The notes beneath the pieces were generated by a model. It did no database searches. It had not been told where the DNA came from and saw nothing but the letters and a program-made list of their open reading frames with translations. A program made the translations under genes and the position numbers. A stretch of 7,745 bases of DNA from Trueperaceae bacterium (GTDB taxonomy: Bacteria > Deinococcota > Deinococci > Deinococcales > Trueperaceae), in the NCBI GenBank assembly GCA_007128755.1, contig SKWV01000319.1, positions 1 through 7,745 of the forward strand, read 5' to 3'. Positions 1 to 6,390 of the stretch are shown piece after piece; within the stretch, counting starts at the first letter, position 1, and every line of letters begins with the position of its first letter.

Positions 1-2
1 CG

Positions 3-344
3 GCGTTGGGGCCGCTCACCGTCGCCGGCACGCGCACGGAGGCGGAGGTCGTGCCGCCGGAACGCGTCAGCGTCGGGCGCGAGCGGGTCGTGGACGCGGT
101 CGTCCCGGCGTTGCGCGTCGACGTGCTGGGCGCGCGCGCCTTCGGCGTGTCGCGCTCCTACTTCGCGAAGGGCGTCGCCGCCGGTCGCGTGTCCGTGAAC
201 GGCCGCAGCGCCGACAAGCGGAGCGAGGCGGGGGAGGGCGACGAGGTCTGGGCCGAGGGCCTGGGCCGGTTCCGGGTGCGCGCGGTGAAGGGCGAGACCC
301 GCAAGGGCAACGTCAAGGTCACGCTCGAGGTCGAGCGCTCCTGA
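3..344 (+). CDS. ylmH: YlmH-like S4-domain RNA-binding protein, C-terminal part (5' end outside window)
   Basis: The reading frame is open from the left edge and ends at TGA 342-344, so this is probably the last ~113 residues of a longer protein; a TTG at 6 is the first possible start in the window but has no visible ribosome binding site. An S4 RNA-binding fold lies in the middle: the stretch from ALRVDVLGARAFGVSRSY through AAGRVSVNGR is the helix-turn-strand core, followed by EGDEVWAEGLGRFRV and a TRKGNVKVTLEVER tail. The GRGRF/GLGRF-then-TRKG pattern is typical of the YlmH family (cyanobacterial 'photosystem II S4 domain protein'), in which the S4 domain is C-terminal. In Bacillus, YlmH binds the ribosome and has been linked to ribosome quality control. 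The gene converges on der, 39 bp away. The S4 domain is clear; the YlmH assignment is likely but rests on the C-terminus alone. Another S4 protein (RqcP or RluB-like) is a less likely alternative. Confidence 0.72.
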   Translation, partial: ALGPLTVAGTRTEAEVVPPERVSVGRERVVDAVVPALRVDVLGARAFGVSRSYFAKGVAAGRVSVNGRSADKRSEAGEGDEVWAEGLGRFRVRAVKGETRKGNVKVTLEVERS

Positions 345-345
345 T

Positions 346-405
346 CGTCAGGTCCGGACGCGCTTGCCGAAGCGGCGAGCGCGTCAGGTCCGGACGCGCT
401 TGCCG
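346..405. repeat. 24-bp direct repeat, 36-bp period, duplicating the end of der
   Basis: Positions 346-369 and 382-405 are identical over 24 bp; the 12 bp that follow each copy do not match. The right copy holds the last six codons of der plus its stop (386-384). The left copy lies just beyond it. Because the period is 36 bp, the left copy is in the same frame: reading through the der TGA would add a short Arg-rich stretch and end at a second TGA (350-348) after the same KRVRT ending. It looks like a short tandem duplication in the convergent ylmH/der gap. Confidence 0.85.
360..382 (+). terminator. Possible hairpin terminator between convergent ylmH and der
   Basis: Positions 360-368 (GCGCTTGCC) pair with 374-382 (GGCGAGCGC) around a 5-nt loop, giving a 9-bp stem. 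The single imperfect pair (365/377) is a U-G wobble in the plus-strand transcript but an A-C mismatch in the minus-strand transcript, so the hairpin favours ending the ylmH message. No T-run follows, so intrinsic termination is not assured. The stem overlaps the 24-bp repeat. Confidence 0.35.
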
Positions 406-1715
406 CCGTCGTCGCGGCGCGACTTGAAGATGGTGCGGAAGGGGATCTCGGTGAAGCCGAGGTCTTCACGGATGCGGTTGCGGAGGTACTGCTCGTAGGG
501 CCGGGTGACGTGCTTCTCGTTGTTGACCGAGAACATGAACGTCGGCGGGGCGATGTCGACCTGTGAGCCGTAGTAGATCCTGAGCGGCCTGCCGGCGAAG
601 TTGGGCGGCGCCTGGCGCTGCGTCCACACCTCGAGCCAGCCGTTGAGCGCCCCGGTGCCGATGCGCCTGCGGGCGGTGTCGTAGAGCCGGACGGTGATCG
701 AGAGCAGCTCGAACAGCCCGAACTCCGTGAGCGCCGACGTCTCGACGCGCGGCGCGAAGTCGAGGTGACGGAGCTGCTGCGCGATGTCCTTGCGGCGGAC
801 CTCGAGCTGCTCGTCGTCGACGAGGTCCCACTTGTTGATGGCCAGCACCACCGGGACCCCGCGCTCGAGGGCGATGTTGGCGACGCGCATCTCGTGGTCG
901 CCGAGCTCGAACGGGTCGATCACCAAGACGGCGACGTCGGCGCGCCACATCGCCTCCTCGGAGCGGAGCGAGGCGTAGTACTCGACGTCCTCCGAGGGCT
1001 TGCGCCTGAGGCCGGCGGTGTCGACCAGCACGAAGGGGCGGCCGCCGTACTCGAAGCGGACGTCGACCGCGTCGCGGGTGGTGCCCGGCAGGTCGGCGAC
1101 GATCACGCGCTCCTTGCCCAGGAGCGCGTTGACGATGCTCGACTTGCCGACGTTGGGGCGGCCGACGACCGCGACGCGGATCGGCGAGAGCTCGGCCTCG
1201 TCGTCGTCGTCCTCGCCCCGCTTCGGCAGGCGCTCGACGATCTCGTCGATCAGCTCGTAGGTCCCGCGAGCGTGCTCGGCGGCGGTGGGGAAGGGCTCGC
1301 CGAAGCCGAGGGCGTAGCCCTCCTGGAAGGCGGGCGCGTCCTCGTGCTGCGGATCGTCGACCTTGGTCGCCACGAGCAGGGTCTCGATGCCCTTCGTACG
1401 GAGCCAGTGCGCGATCTCCTCGTCGCCGGCATGCACGCCCGTGCGCCCGTCGAAGCAGAAGAGCACGAGGGAGACGTCTTCGAGCGCGTCCGACACGCGC
1501 GCGCGGATGTCGGTCTGCCAGCGGTCACCCGACCACAAGCCACCGGTGTCGAGCAGCGTGAAGCGGTCGCCGCGGTCGGTGACGACCTCGGCCTCCTTGA
1601 CGTCGCGCGTGACGCCGCTCTCGTCCGCGACGATGGCCTCGCGCCGCCCGACGAGCCGGTTGAACAGGCTCGATTTGCCGACGTTCGGCCGTCCCACGAT
1701 CGCGACTTTAGACAA
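384..1715 (-). CDS. der: Ribosome biogenesis GTPase Der (EngA), tandem G domains
   Basis: Der is an essential GTPase with two G domains in tandem that binds and matures the 50S ribosomal subunit. The 443-residue protein is within the usual family length. G domain 1 shows GRPNVGKS (8-15), the G2 threonine T36, DTGG (56-59) and TKVD (117-120). An acidic linker with a DDDDE run (169-173) follows. G domain 2 shows GRPNVGKS (185-192), T212/T213, DTAG (232-235) and NKWD (294-297). A C-terminal KH-like domain occupies about 355-443. The start is TTG at 1715-1713, preceded by AGGGG six bases upstream. It overlaps the last 8 nt of fmt, suggesting translational coupling. The first G4 motif is TKxD rather than the more usual NKxD, still within the [NT]KxD consensus. 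The protein ends GGKRVRT, and this end is repeated just downstream. Confidence 0.97.
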   Translation of the reverse strand: MSKVAIVGRPNVGKSSLFNRLVGRREAIVADESGVTRDVKEAEVVTDRGDRFTLLDTGGLWSGDRWQTDIRARVSDALEDVSLVLFCFDGRTGVHAGDEEIAHWLRTKGIETLLVATKVDDPQHEDAPAFQEGYALGFGEPFPTAAEHARGTYELIDEIVERLPKRGEDDDDEAELSPIRVAVVGRPNVGKSSIVNALLGKERVIVADLPGTTRDAVDVRFEYGGRPFVLVDTAGLRRKPSEDVEYYASLRSEEAMWRADVAVLVIDPFELGDHEMRVANIALERGVPVVLAINKWDLVDDEQLEVRRKDIAQQLRHLDFAPRVETSALTEFGLFELLSITVRLYDTARRRIGTGALNGWLEVWTQRQAPPNFAGRPLRIYYGSQVDIAPPTFMFSVNNEKHVTRPYEQYLRNRIREDLGFTEIPFRTIFKSRRDDGGKRVRT

Positions 1716-2703
1716 GCGTCACCCCTGGTTCGATGCGGGCCCCGCGAGCCCATGCTGCGGCGGGCGTGCGGGCGCGGCTCGGTGCCTGCACCTCCCGCAC
1801 GACGATGGTGCCGTCGGCGGTGGCGACGTGCACGCCGTGTGCATCGATCGCCGTGATCGTACCCGGGTCGCGTCCCTCGCCGTGTCCGGGCGACACGCCG
1901 GGCGGAACGCCGGGCGCCTCGTCACCCCGGCCGGTCGCGATCGCCATGTCGTGGACCTTGAGGTCGTCGCCGTCCACCGTCGTCCAGGAGCCCGGCCAGA
2001 TCGCGACGCCGCGATGGCGGTCGAGGATGCGCCCGCCGGGCTCGTGCCACCGTACCCGTCCATCGTCGCGCGTGAGGCGGGGCGCGTAGGTGGCGGCGTC
2101 GTCATCCTGGGGGACGCTCGGCAGGGCCCCGCGGGCCAGCATGTCGAGCGCCTCCTCGAGCGCGTCGGCGCCGAGGTGCGCGAGCTTCTCCATGAGCGTG
2201 GCGGCGTCGTCGTCGGGTGCGATGGGGATGCGCCGGACGTGCCGCACGGGGCCGGTGTCGAGACCGGTCTCGGTCTGCATGATGCTCACCCCCGTCTCGC
2301 GGCAGCCGTCGATGAGCGCCCATTGGACGGGCGCCGCGCCGCGGTAGGCGGGGAGCAGGCTGGCGTGCACGTTGAGCACGCCGTGCCGCGGCACCCCCAG
2401 CAGCGCGCTCGGGAGGATCTTGCCGTACGCGGCCGTGACCGCGACGTCGAGGTCGAGCTCGCGCAGCACCGTGAGGAACGCCTCGTTCCCTTTGAGACGC
2501 TCGGGTTGCCGCAGCAGCACACCCCGCTCGCGGGCCCAGACGGCGGCGGCGGGTGGCGTGGGGCGCATCTTCCGGCCCGCAGGCTTGTCGTCCTGCGCGA
2601 CGACGAGGCGCAGGTCGTGCCGCGCCGCGACGCGCTCCAGGGTCGGTACGCTGAACGCCGGGCTGCCGAAGACCGCCAGGCGCAGCCTGCCGGCGTCGCT
2701 CAT
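1708..2703 (-). CDS. fmt: Methionyl-tRNA formyltransferase
   Basis: Fmt transfers a formyl group from 10-formyl-tetrahydrofolate to the methionine on initiator tRNA, marking it for bacterial translation initiation. The 331-residue protein has the N-terminal formyltransferase fold (about 7-205) and the C-terminal OB-like tRNA-binding domain (about 210-331). Visible signatures are the tRNA-recognition loop near KPAGRKMRPTP (40-50), AYGKILP (92-98), NVHASLLPAYRGAAP (111-125) and GLDTG (147-151). The catalytic trio of the family matches N111, H113 and D149. The C-terminal domain carries a Gly/Pro-rich insert at about 258-281. ATG at 2703 overlaps the def stop codon (ATGA), and GGAGG lies five bases upstream (2713-2709). 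The TAA stop overlaps the der start. It sits directly after def, the usual partner in the N-formylmethionine cycle. Confidence 0.97.
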   Translation of the reverse strand: MSDAGRLRLAVFGSPAFSVPTLERVAARHDLRLVVAQDDKPAGRKMRPTPPAAAVWARERGVLLRQPERLKGNEAFLTVLRELDLDVAVTAAYGKILPSALLGVPRHGVLNVHASLLPAYRGAAPVQWALIDGCRETGVSIMQTETGLDTGPVRHVRRIPIAPDDDAATLMEKLAHLGADALEEALDMLARGALPSVPQDDDAATYAPRLTRDDGRVRWHEPGGRILDRHRGVAIWPGSWTTVDGDDLKVHDMAIATGRGDEAPGVPPGVSPGHGEGRDPGTITAIDAHGVHVATADGTIVVREVQAPSRARTPAAAWARGARIEPGVTLV

Positions 2704-3305
2704 CGCCGCCTCCGGCGCGCGGGCGTGCCGCGCAGGTCCTTGAGGAACGCCTTCGCCTCGCGCTGGAACTGCGCCAGCTCGGCGCGGTGCTCGTCCATGA
2801 ACGCCAGCCGCTCGCCTTCGTCCAACCGGTCGATGAAGAGCACGCCGTCGAGGTGGTCGTACTCGTGCTGGACCACCACCGCCTCGCGCCCGCGCACCGG
2901 CCGCTGGTGGTGGGCGCCCTGCAGGTCCTGGTAGCGCAGGTGCAGCGTGGAGGAGCGCGGCACGGCCTCGTGCACCAGGTCGGGCAGGCTGAGGCAGCCC
3001 TCCACCGCGTGGTGGGTGCCGTGCCGCAGGGTCAGCTCGGGGTTGACGATCACCTCGGCCGCAGCCCGCTCCTCGTCGGGGGAGGGGGGCGCGTCGGGGT
3101 CCGGGTAGCCGTTGGCGAAGCCGGACATGACGAAGAGCCGGCGCTCCACGCCGATCTGCGGCGCGGCCAGCCCGGAGCCGTTGGCGTCCAGCATCGTCTC
3201 GATCATGTCGTCGGCGAGCGCCGCGAGCGCCTCGTCGAACTCGGTCACGGGCCGCGCACGCCGGCGCAGGCAGGGGTCGCCGTAGAGGCGGATGGGATGG
3301 ATCAC
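2700..3305 (-). CDS. def: Peptide deformylase
   Basis: This is a metal-dependent hydrolase that removes the formyl group from the N-terminus of nascent proteins at the ribosome exit. All three family motifs are intact: GSGLAAPQIG (43-52), EGCLS (102-106) and QHEYDHLDG (146-154). Predicted metal ligands are C104, H147 and H151, and the catalytic acid is E148. A Pro/Asp/Glu-rich loop (about 65-83) separates motifs I and II. The C-terminal helix (RAELAQFQREAKAFLKDL) resembles, from memory, the Thermus enzyme and supports a Deinococcota source; the protein then ends in five arginines. The length of 201 aa is slightly above the usual 150-190. The start is GTG at 3305-3303, with GGAG seven bases upstream; no ATG is available. 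The 73-bp gap to cdaR holds no clear promoter, so def may be co-transcribed with cdaA-cdaR. Confidence 0.97.
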   Translation of the reverse strand: MIHPIRLYGDPCLRRRARPVTEFDEALAALADDMIETMLDANGSGLAAPQIGVERRLFVMSGFANGYPDPDAPPSPDEERAAAEVIVNPELTLRHGTHHAVEGCLSLPDLVHEAVPRSSTLHLRYQDLQGAHHQRPVRGREAVVVQHEYDHLDGVLFIDRLDEGERLAFMDEHRAELAQFQREAKAFLKDLRGTPARRRRR

Positions 3306-3363
3306 GACTTCACTCCGTCTGGCGTGCGCACGTCGCGCCGAGCCCGGGCGCCGGCGCCGGTCG

Positions 3364-3378
3364 CCGCCCCTCGGGCGG
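3364..3378 (-). terminator. Short GC hairpin directly after cdaR stop
   Basis: On the minus strand CCGCCC-GAG-GGGCGG forms a 6-bp stem with a 3-nt loop abutting the cdaR TGA. There is no U-run, so it could be a weak terminator, a processing/stabilising hairpin or nothing. The rest of the 73-bp cdaR-def gap contains a 12-bp perfect palindrome (3347-3358, GGCGCCGGCGCC) and the def ribosome binding site. Confidence 0.3.
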
Positions 3379-4299
3379 TCAGTCGTCCGCCGGGGCTGGC
3401 GCGAACTCGACGGTCGCGGTCACCTCGCTCACGACCACGACGCCGCTCGGCGTCGAGATCGTCACCGGACGAGTATAGCGACCGCCCGCCAACCCTTCGG
3501 TAGGCACGTCGACGCTCGCGCGCAGCGTCCCGAGCGCCGCGACGACCGTCGGCGGACCGGCGACGACCACGCTCTCCTGGTCGAGCGTCGCGGACACGAG
3601 CCGGGGCGGCCGCTCCTCGAGCTCGAGCTCGAGCTCCACCTCGCGCCTGACCAGCACGCTCTCCGCGGCGGTGGTGACGGTGATGGACGCCGGCGCGATC
3701 GTCACCTCGTCGACCGGGCGGCCCGCGGCGTCGGCCGCGTAGGGGACGGCGGCGTCCACGCCGTCGGTGGGATCGACGGCCACGATCACCTGCGCCACGC
3801 GCTCGAGGCGCGGCGCCCGGCCGCGCACCGTCACCACGTCGGGATCGCTCGCACTGCGGAGTCGGACGTCGGCCGGCGGCGTTCCGAGGTAGACGACCTG
3901 GACGGGGACCTGTTTGGTCGTGACGCGCTCGAGGATGCCGAGCACTTCGTTGGGGTTCACGCGCTCGAGCGCCACGCCTTGCGGCGGCGTGACGACCACC
4001 GGAGCCTGGAAGTCGCCGCTGAGCCCCGTGAGGTCGATGACGGCCTCGATGCTCTCGGGCCGCAGCCGGTCGACGCGGTTGGTGGGACCCGACACCGTCA
4101 CCTCGGCGAACGGCGGCAGCCCGACCACGACCTGGTCCGGCGTGTTGCCGAGCGTGGTGATGGGCACGAGCATGCTGCGCTGCGCGGTGCCGGTCTCGGC
4201 CGTCGAGACGAACAGCCACATCACGAAGGCCAGCACCACCGCCGCCACCTTGCGCGGCCACTGGTGGGCGAGCCGGGCGAGCAGCGCCTTCATCGTCAT
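3379..4299 (-). CDS. cdaR: YbbR-domain membrane protein, CdaA regulator
   Basis: CdaR proteins are membrane-anchored extracytoplasmic proteins encoded next to CdaA and reported to modulate its cyclase activity. This 306-residue protein has a short basic N-terminus, one transmembrane segment (about 17-34, centred on VAAVVLAFVMWLFVS) and then a beta-rich, nearly cysteine-free exterior made of about three YbbR-type repeats: roughly 45-120 (ending NPNEVLGILERV), 122-210 and 215-303. Each repeat has the V-x-V-x-G-P/R strand (VTVSGP, VTVRGRAP, VVVAGP) followed by L/V-x-VDL/VDP/VDVP. ATG at 4299 overlaps the cdaA stop (ATGA), with GGGAGG ten bases upstream; a second ATG two codons later is possible but less well spaced. 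The same frame is open far upstream through cdaA, but that part is a shadow of cdaA. In Firmicutes glmM usually follows; here def does. Confidence 0.9.
   Translation of the reverse strand: MTMKALLARLAHQWPRKVAAVVLAFVMWLFVSTAETGTAQRSMLVPITTLGNTPDQVVVGLPPFAEVTVSGPTNRVDRLRPESIEAVIDLTGLSGDFQAPVVVTPPQGVALERVNPNEVLGILERVTTKQVPVQVVYLGTPPADVRLRSASDPDVVTVRGRAPRLERVAQVIVAVDPTDGVDAAVPYAADAAGRPVDEVTIAPASITVTTAAESVLVRREVELELELEERPPRLVSATLDQESVVVAGPPTVVAALGTLRASVDVPTEGLAGGRYTRPVTISTPSGVVVVSEVTATVEFAPAPADD
3616..3636. repeat. CTCGAG hexamer repeat inside cdaR
   Basis: Three and a half copies of CTCGAG occupy 21 bp and read as alternating Glu-Leu (ELELEL) at the start of the third YbbR repeat. The alternation fits a beta strand, so this is probably coding-driven low complexity; it could still be prone to slippage in 6-bp (in-frame) steps. 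Confidence 0.7.
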
Positions 4300-5042
4300 G
4301 ATTCGTAGACCTCCCGGAGGACCGCCAGCACGTCGGTGGGCGCGATGTCGGTGACGAGCCGCCCTTCGCGCGCGACCGAGACCGTCCCCCGCTCCTCGCT
4401 GACGACGAGCACGAGCGCGTCGGAGACCTCCGACAGCCCGAGTGCGGCGCGGTGACGCGTGCCGAGCTTGGCGGCCCAGCCCTCCTCCTTGTCGCGGTCC
4501 GAGAGCGGCAGGATGGCGCCCGCGTACGAGACGACGTCGTCCTTGATGATCACGGCGCCGTCGTGCAGCGGACCGCTGCTCGCGAAGAGGGTCTGGAGGA
4601 GGCTCGCGCTCACCGGAGCGGACAACTCGACGCCGGCCCGACCGTAGTCGTTCAGGGGTGTGGTGGCCTCGACCGCGATGAGGGCGCCGATGCGCGCCTG
4701 CGAGAGCTCGCGGACGGCGTTCATGATCTCCTGCACCGGATCGCTCCCCGGCCGCGTCCGGCGACGGCCTCGCCCGACCCGCTCGAGCGCCGCTCGCAGC
4801 TCCGGCTGGAAGACGACGACGATGGCGATGAAGGCGACGGGGGCCACGCGGTCGAACAGGAAGCGCGTGGCGTCGAGCCCGAACTGCGTGGCCACGAACC
4901 ACAGCCCGAGGAGCGCCGCGAGCCCGCGGAACACGTTCCAGGCGCGAGACTCGATGAGCAGGGCGTAGGCCTGGTAGAACAGGACGGCAAGGATGAGGAT
5001 GTCGATGACGTCGCGGAGCCCAAGATTGTCGAGCAAGGCCAC
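4296..5042 (-). CDS. cdaA: Membrane diadenylate cyclase CdaA (DAC domain)
   Basis: CdaA makes c-di-AMP from two ATP at the inner face of the membrane. With the GTG start at 5042 the protein has 248 residues. Three transmembrane segments fall at about 12-30 (VIDILILAVLFYQAYALLI), 36-54 and 66-80 (VAPVAFIAIVVVFQPEL), followed by the DAC catalytic domain. The two catalytic signatures are intact: DGA at 161-163 (in GPLHDGAVII) and RHR at 196-198 (in GTRHRAALG), with the family's SEE at 215-217. The start is chosen because AGGAGG sits seven bases upstream and the protein then begins ALLDNLGLRDVIDI, as CdaA proteins usually do. The frame stays open upstream to a TTG at 5153, which would add 37 hydrophilic residues without a good binding site. 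The gene is the first of the minus-strand block and overlaps cdaR by 4 nt. Confidence 0.94.
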   Translation of the reverse strand: MALLDNLGLRDVIDILILAVLFYQAYALLIESRAWNVFRGLAALLGLWFVATQFGLDATRFLFDRVAPVAFIAIVVVFQPELRAALERVGRGRRRTRPGSDPVQEIMNAVRELSQARIGALIAVEATTPLNDYGRAGVELSAPVSASLLQTLFASSGPLHDGAVIIKDDVVSYAGAILPLSDRDKEEGWAAKLGTRHRAALGLSEVSDALVLVVSEERGTVSVAREGRLVTDIAPTDVLAVLREVYES

Positions 5043-5049
5043 CCGATCG

Positions 5050-5055
5050 CCTCCT
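5050..5055 (-). promoter_or_regulatory. Consensus Shine-Dalgarno deciding the cdaA start
   Basis: The minus strand reads GAGGAGG-CGATCGG-GTG: a full AGGAGG seven bases before GTG 5042-5040. It favours this GTG over the TTG at 5153. Confidence 0.8.
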
Positions 5056-5175
5056 CGGGACGTGCGGCAGGTGAAGTAGACGGAGTCGAGCGCCTCGGCA
5101 GCCAGCCGGGGGCCCAGCCCGTGCGAGTGGAAGTCGTCGTGAGAACCGCGCAACGCGCACTGGGTCTGCCCTTCG

Positions 5176-5181
5176 ATGGTA
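5176..5181 (-). promoter_or_regulatory. Candidate extended -10 box for cdaA
   Basis: The minus strand reads TG-A-TACCAT, an extended -10 (TGn) joined to a TANNNT hexamer. No -35 hexamer is visible at 16-18 bp. Transcription would start near 5169 and leave a leader of about 127 nt before cdaA. Confidence 0.35.
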
Positions 5182-5251
5182 TCACGTAGGCCGTCACACG
5201 CGCCGCTCCGGAGCTCGCGGCCAGCGCACGGAGCACGGTTCTCGGGCGCGG

Positions 5252-5257
5252 TAGAGT
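5252..5257 (+). promoter_or_regulatory. Candidate -10 box for prfB
   Basis: TAGAGT fits the TANNNT -10 pattern and lies 7 bp before the prfB ribosome binding site. A start near 5264 would give a leader of only about 13 nt that just includes GGAGG. No -35 hexamer is recognisable. Confidence 0.4.
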
Positions 5258-5264
5258 GGTGCTC

Positions 5265-5269
5265 GGAGG
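5265..5269 (+). promoter_or_regulatory. Shine-Dalgarno deciding the prfB start (TTG 5277)
   Basis: GGAGG is seven bases before TTG 5277 but nineteen before ATG 5289, so the in-frame TTG is the better start. Confidence 0.65.
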
Positions 5270-5276
5270 CACGATC

Positions 5277-6390
5277 TTGACGAACATCATGCTCGACCGA
5301 CTCGCCACCCTACGGGGGTATCTTTGACCTCGCTGGCGCCAAGGCCCGGCTGAGTGAGCTCGACCCGCTGTTGCAGGACCCGACCTTCTGGAACGACCCC
5401 GAACGCGCCCGCACCCTGACGCAGGAGGCGACGCGGCTTCGGCGCGTCGTCGAGGGCTTCGAACGGCTCCACGGCGACGTCGTCGGGCTGGCGGAGCTGT
5501 GGGAGATGGCGGGCGACGAGGACCGCGACGAGCTCGAGGCCGAAGAGGCGCGCGTGCAGCGCGCCCTCGACGAGCTCTACCGCGAGACGCTCTTCCAGGG
5601 CGAGCACGTCTCCCGGGCCGCCATCGTCACGATCAAGCCCGGCGCGGGCGGCACCGAGTCGTCGGACTGGGCCGGCATGCTGCTGCGGATGTACCGCCGC
5701 TACGCCGAGCGCAACGACTTCAAGGTGGAGCTGCTCGACGCGGTCGGCAACGATGCGGCCCCGAACGGCATCGATTACGCCCAGATCATCGTGCGCGGCG
5801 AGCGCGCGTTCGGCATGCTGCAGGCCGAAGGCGGCGTCCATCGCCTCGTGCGCGTGAGCCCCTTCGACGCCCAGAACCGGCGCCACACCAGCTTCGCCTC
5901 GGTCGAGGTGATGCCCGAGATCGACGACGACTACGACGTGGCGATCGATCCCAAGGACATCCGGGTCGACGTGTACCGCTCCTCCGGACCCGGCGGGCAG
6001 TCGGTCAACACGACCGACTCGGCGGTGCGCGTCGTGTACCGCGGGGGGACGCCCGACGAGATCGTCGTCACGTGCCAGGACGGCAAGTCGCAGATCAAGA
6101 ACCGCGAGAAGGCGATGACCGTCCTGCGCTCCCGGCTCTGGGAGCGTGAGGAGCGGCGGCGGCTCGACGAGCAGCTCAAGGCGCGCGGCGACCAGAAGGC
6201 GATCGAGTGGGGCTCGCAGATCCGCTCGTACGTCCTCGACAAGCAGTACGTCAAGGACCACCGCACGGCCCTCATGCGCCACGATCCCGACGCGGTGCTC
6301 GACGGCGACATCCAGGACCTCATCTGGGCGGGCCTCGAGTGGCGAGTGAGCGGAACGCCGGCGGCGTCCGGCGCTGCGGACGGGCCCTGA
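5277..6390 (+). CDS. prfB: Peptide chain release factor 2, made by +1 programmed frameshift
   Basis: RF2 recognises UGA and UAA stop codons and triggers peptide release. Translation begins at TTG 5277 (or ATG 5289), reads 16 codons to ...LRGYL, meets an in-frame TGA at 5325-5327, and continues in the +1 frame from GAC 5326 as D-L-A-G-A-K-A-R-L. The joined product has about 370 residues, close to the 365 of E. coli RF2. In this numbering the stop-recognition tripeptide SPF is at 194-196 (RF2 type, not RF1's PxT) and the peptidyl-hydrolysis GGQ is at 239-241 in SGPGGQSVN. Domain 1 is the coiled coil up to about 105; domain 2 opens with KPGAGGTESSDW; the C-terminus has WGSQIRSYVLD and the VLDGDI/DLI ending typical of RF2. 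The gene itself ends in TGA. It is divergent from cdaA, and a metallophosphoesterase gene overlaps or abuts its end. Confidence 0.97.
5314..5328 (+). promoter_or_regulatory. prfB +1 programmed frameshift site
   Basis: GGGGGTATCTTTGAC is identical over 15 nt to the E. coli prfB recoding site as I recall it. The G-run acts as an internal Shine-Dalgarno placed 3 nt before the CTT slippery codon, and the TGA is followed by C, the weakest termination context. When RF2 is scarce, the Leu-tRNA slips from CUU to UUU and reading resumes at GAC. This gives autoregulation of RF2. The base before the G-run is C here and A in E. coli. Confidence 0.97.

Larger units (their letters stand above)
5043..5276. 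other. Divergent intergenic region, cdaA leader and prfB upstream
   Basis: These 234 bp lie between the divergent cdaA and prfB genes. The stretch 5160-5276 holds candidate -10 boxes for both directions. The remainder (5056-5160) would be an untranslated leader of about 110-125 nt for cdaA if its GTG start is right. I see no tRNA, no recognisable ydaO-type (c-di-AMP) riboswitch core and no long stem. An open frame continues through it, but the codons look unlike CdaA N-termini. Confidence 0.6.

Noticed and set aside
765..2934. Long plus-strand open frames opposite der, fmt and def (363 and 523 codons)
   Set aside because: They lie antisense to genes with intact catalytic motifs, have Arg/Ala/Val-rich compositions typical of GC-rich shadow frames and show no recognisable domain.
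3616..3636. CTCGAG hexamer array as a regulatory repeat
   Set aside because: It is inside cdaR and encodes an alternating Glu-Leu strand; coding constraint explains it.
3379..5160. A 593-residue fusion reading through cdaA into cdaR
   Set aside because: The first 287 residues are cdaA in the wrong frame (Arg/Pro/Ala-rich). The real cdaR begins at ATG 4299 with its membrane anchor and a ribosome binding site.
5043..5169. c-di-AMP (ydaO-type) riboswitch or tRNA in the cdaA leader
   Set aside because: I found no matching conserved core, cloverleaf or pseudoknot pairing on either strand by eye.
5325..5327. In-frame TGA in prfB as a nonsense mutation or sequencing error
   Set aside because: It lies in the canonical GGGGGTATCTTTGAC recoding context and the +1 frame continues directly as RF2.
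6207..6338. Upstream extension of the metallophosphoesterase frame into prfB
   Set aside because: It overlaps conserved RF2 C-terminal sequence and reads as a shadow of it; the domain starts only at 6438.
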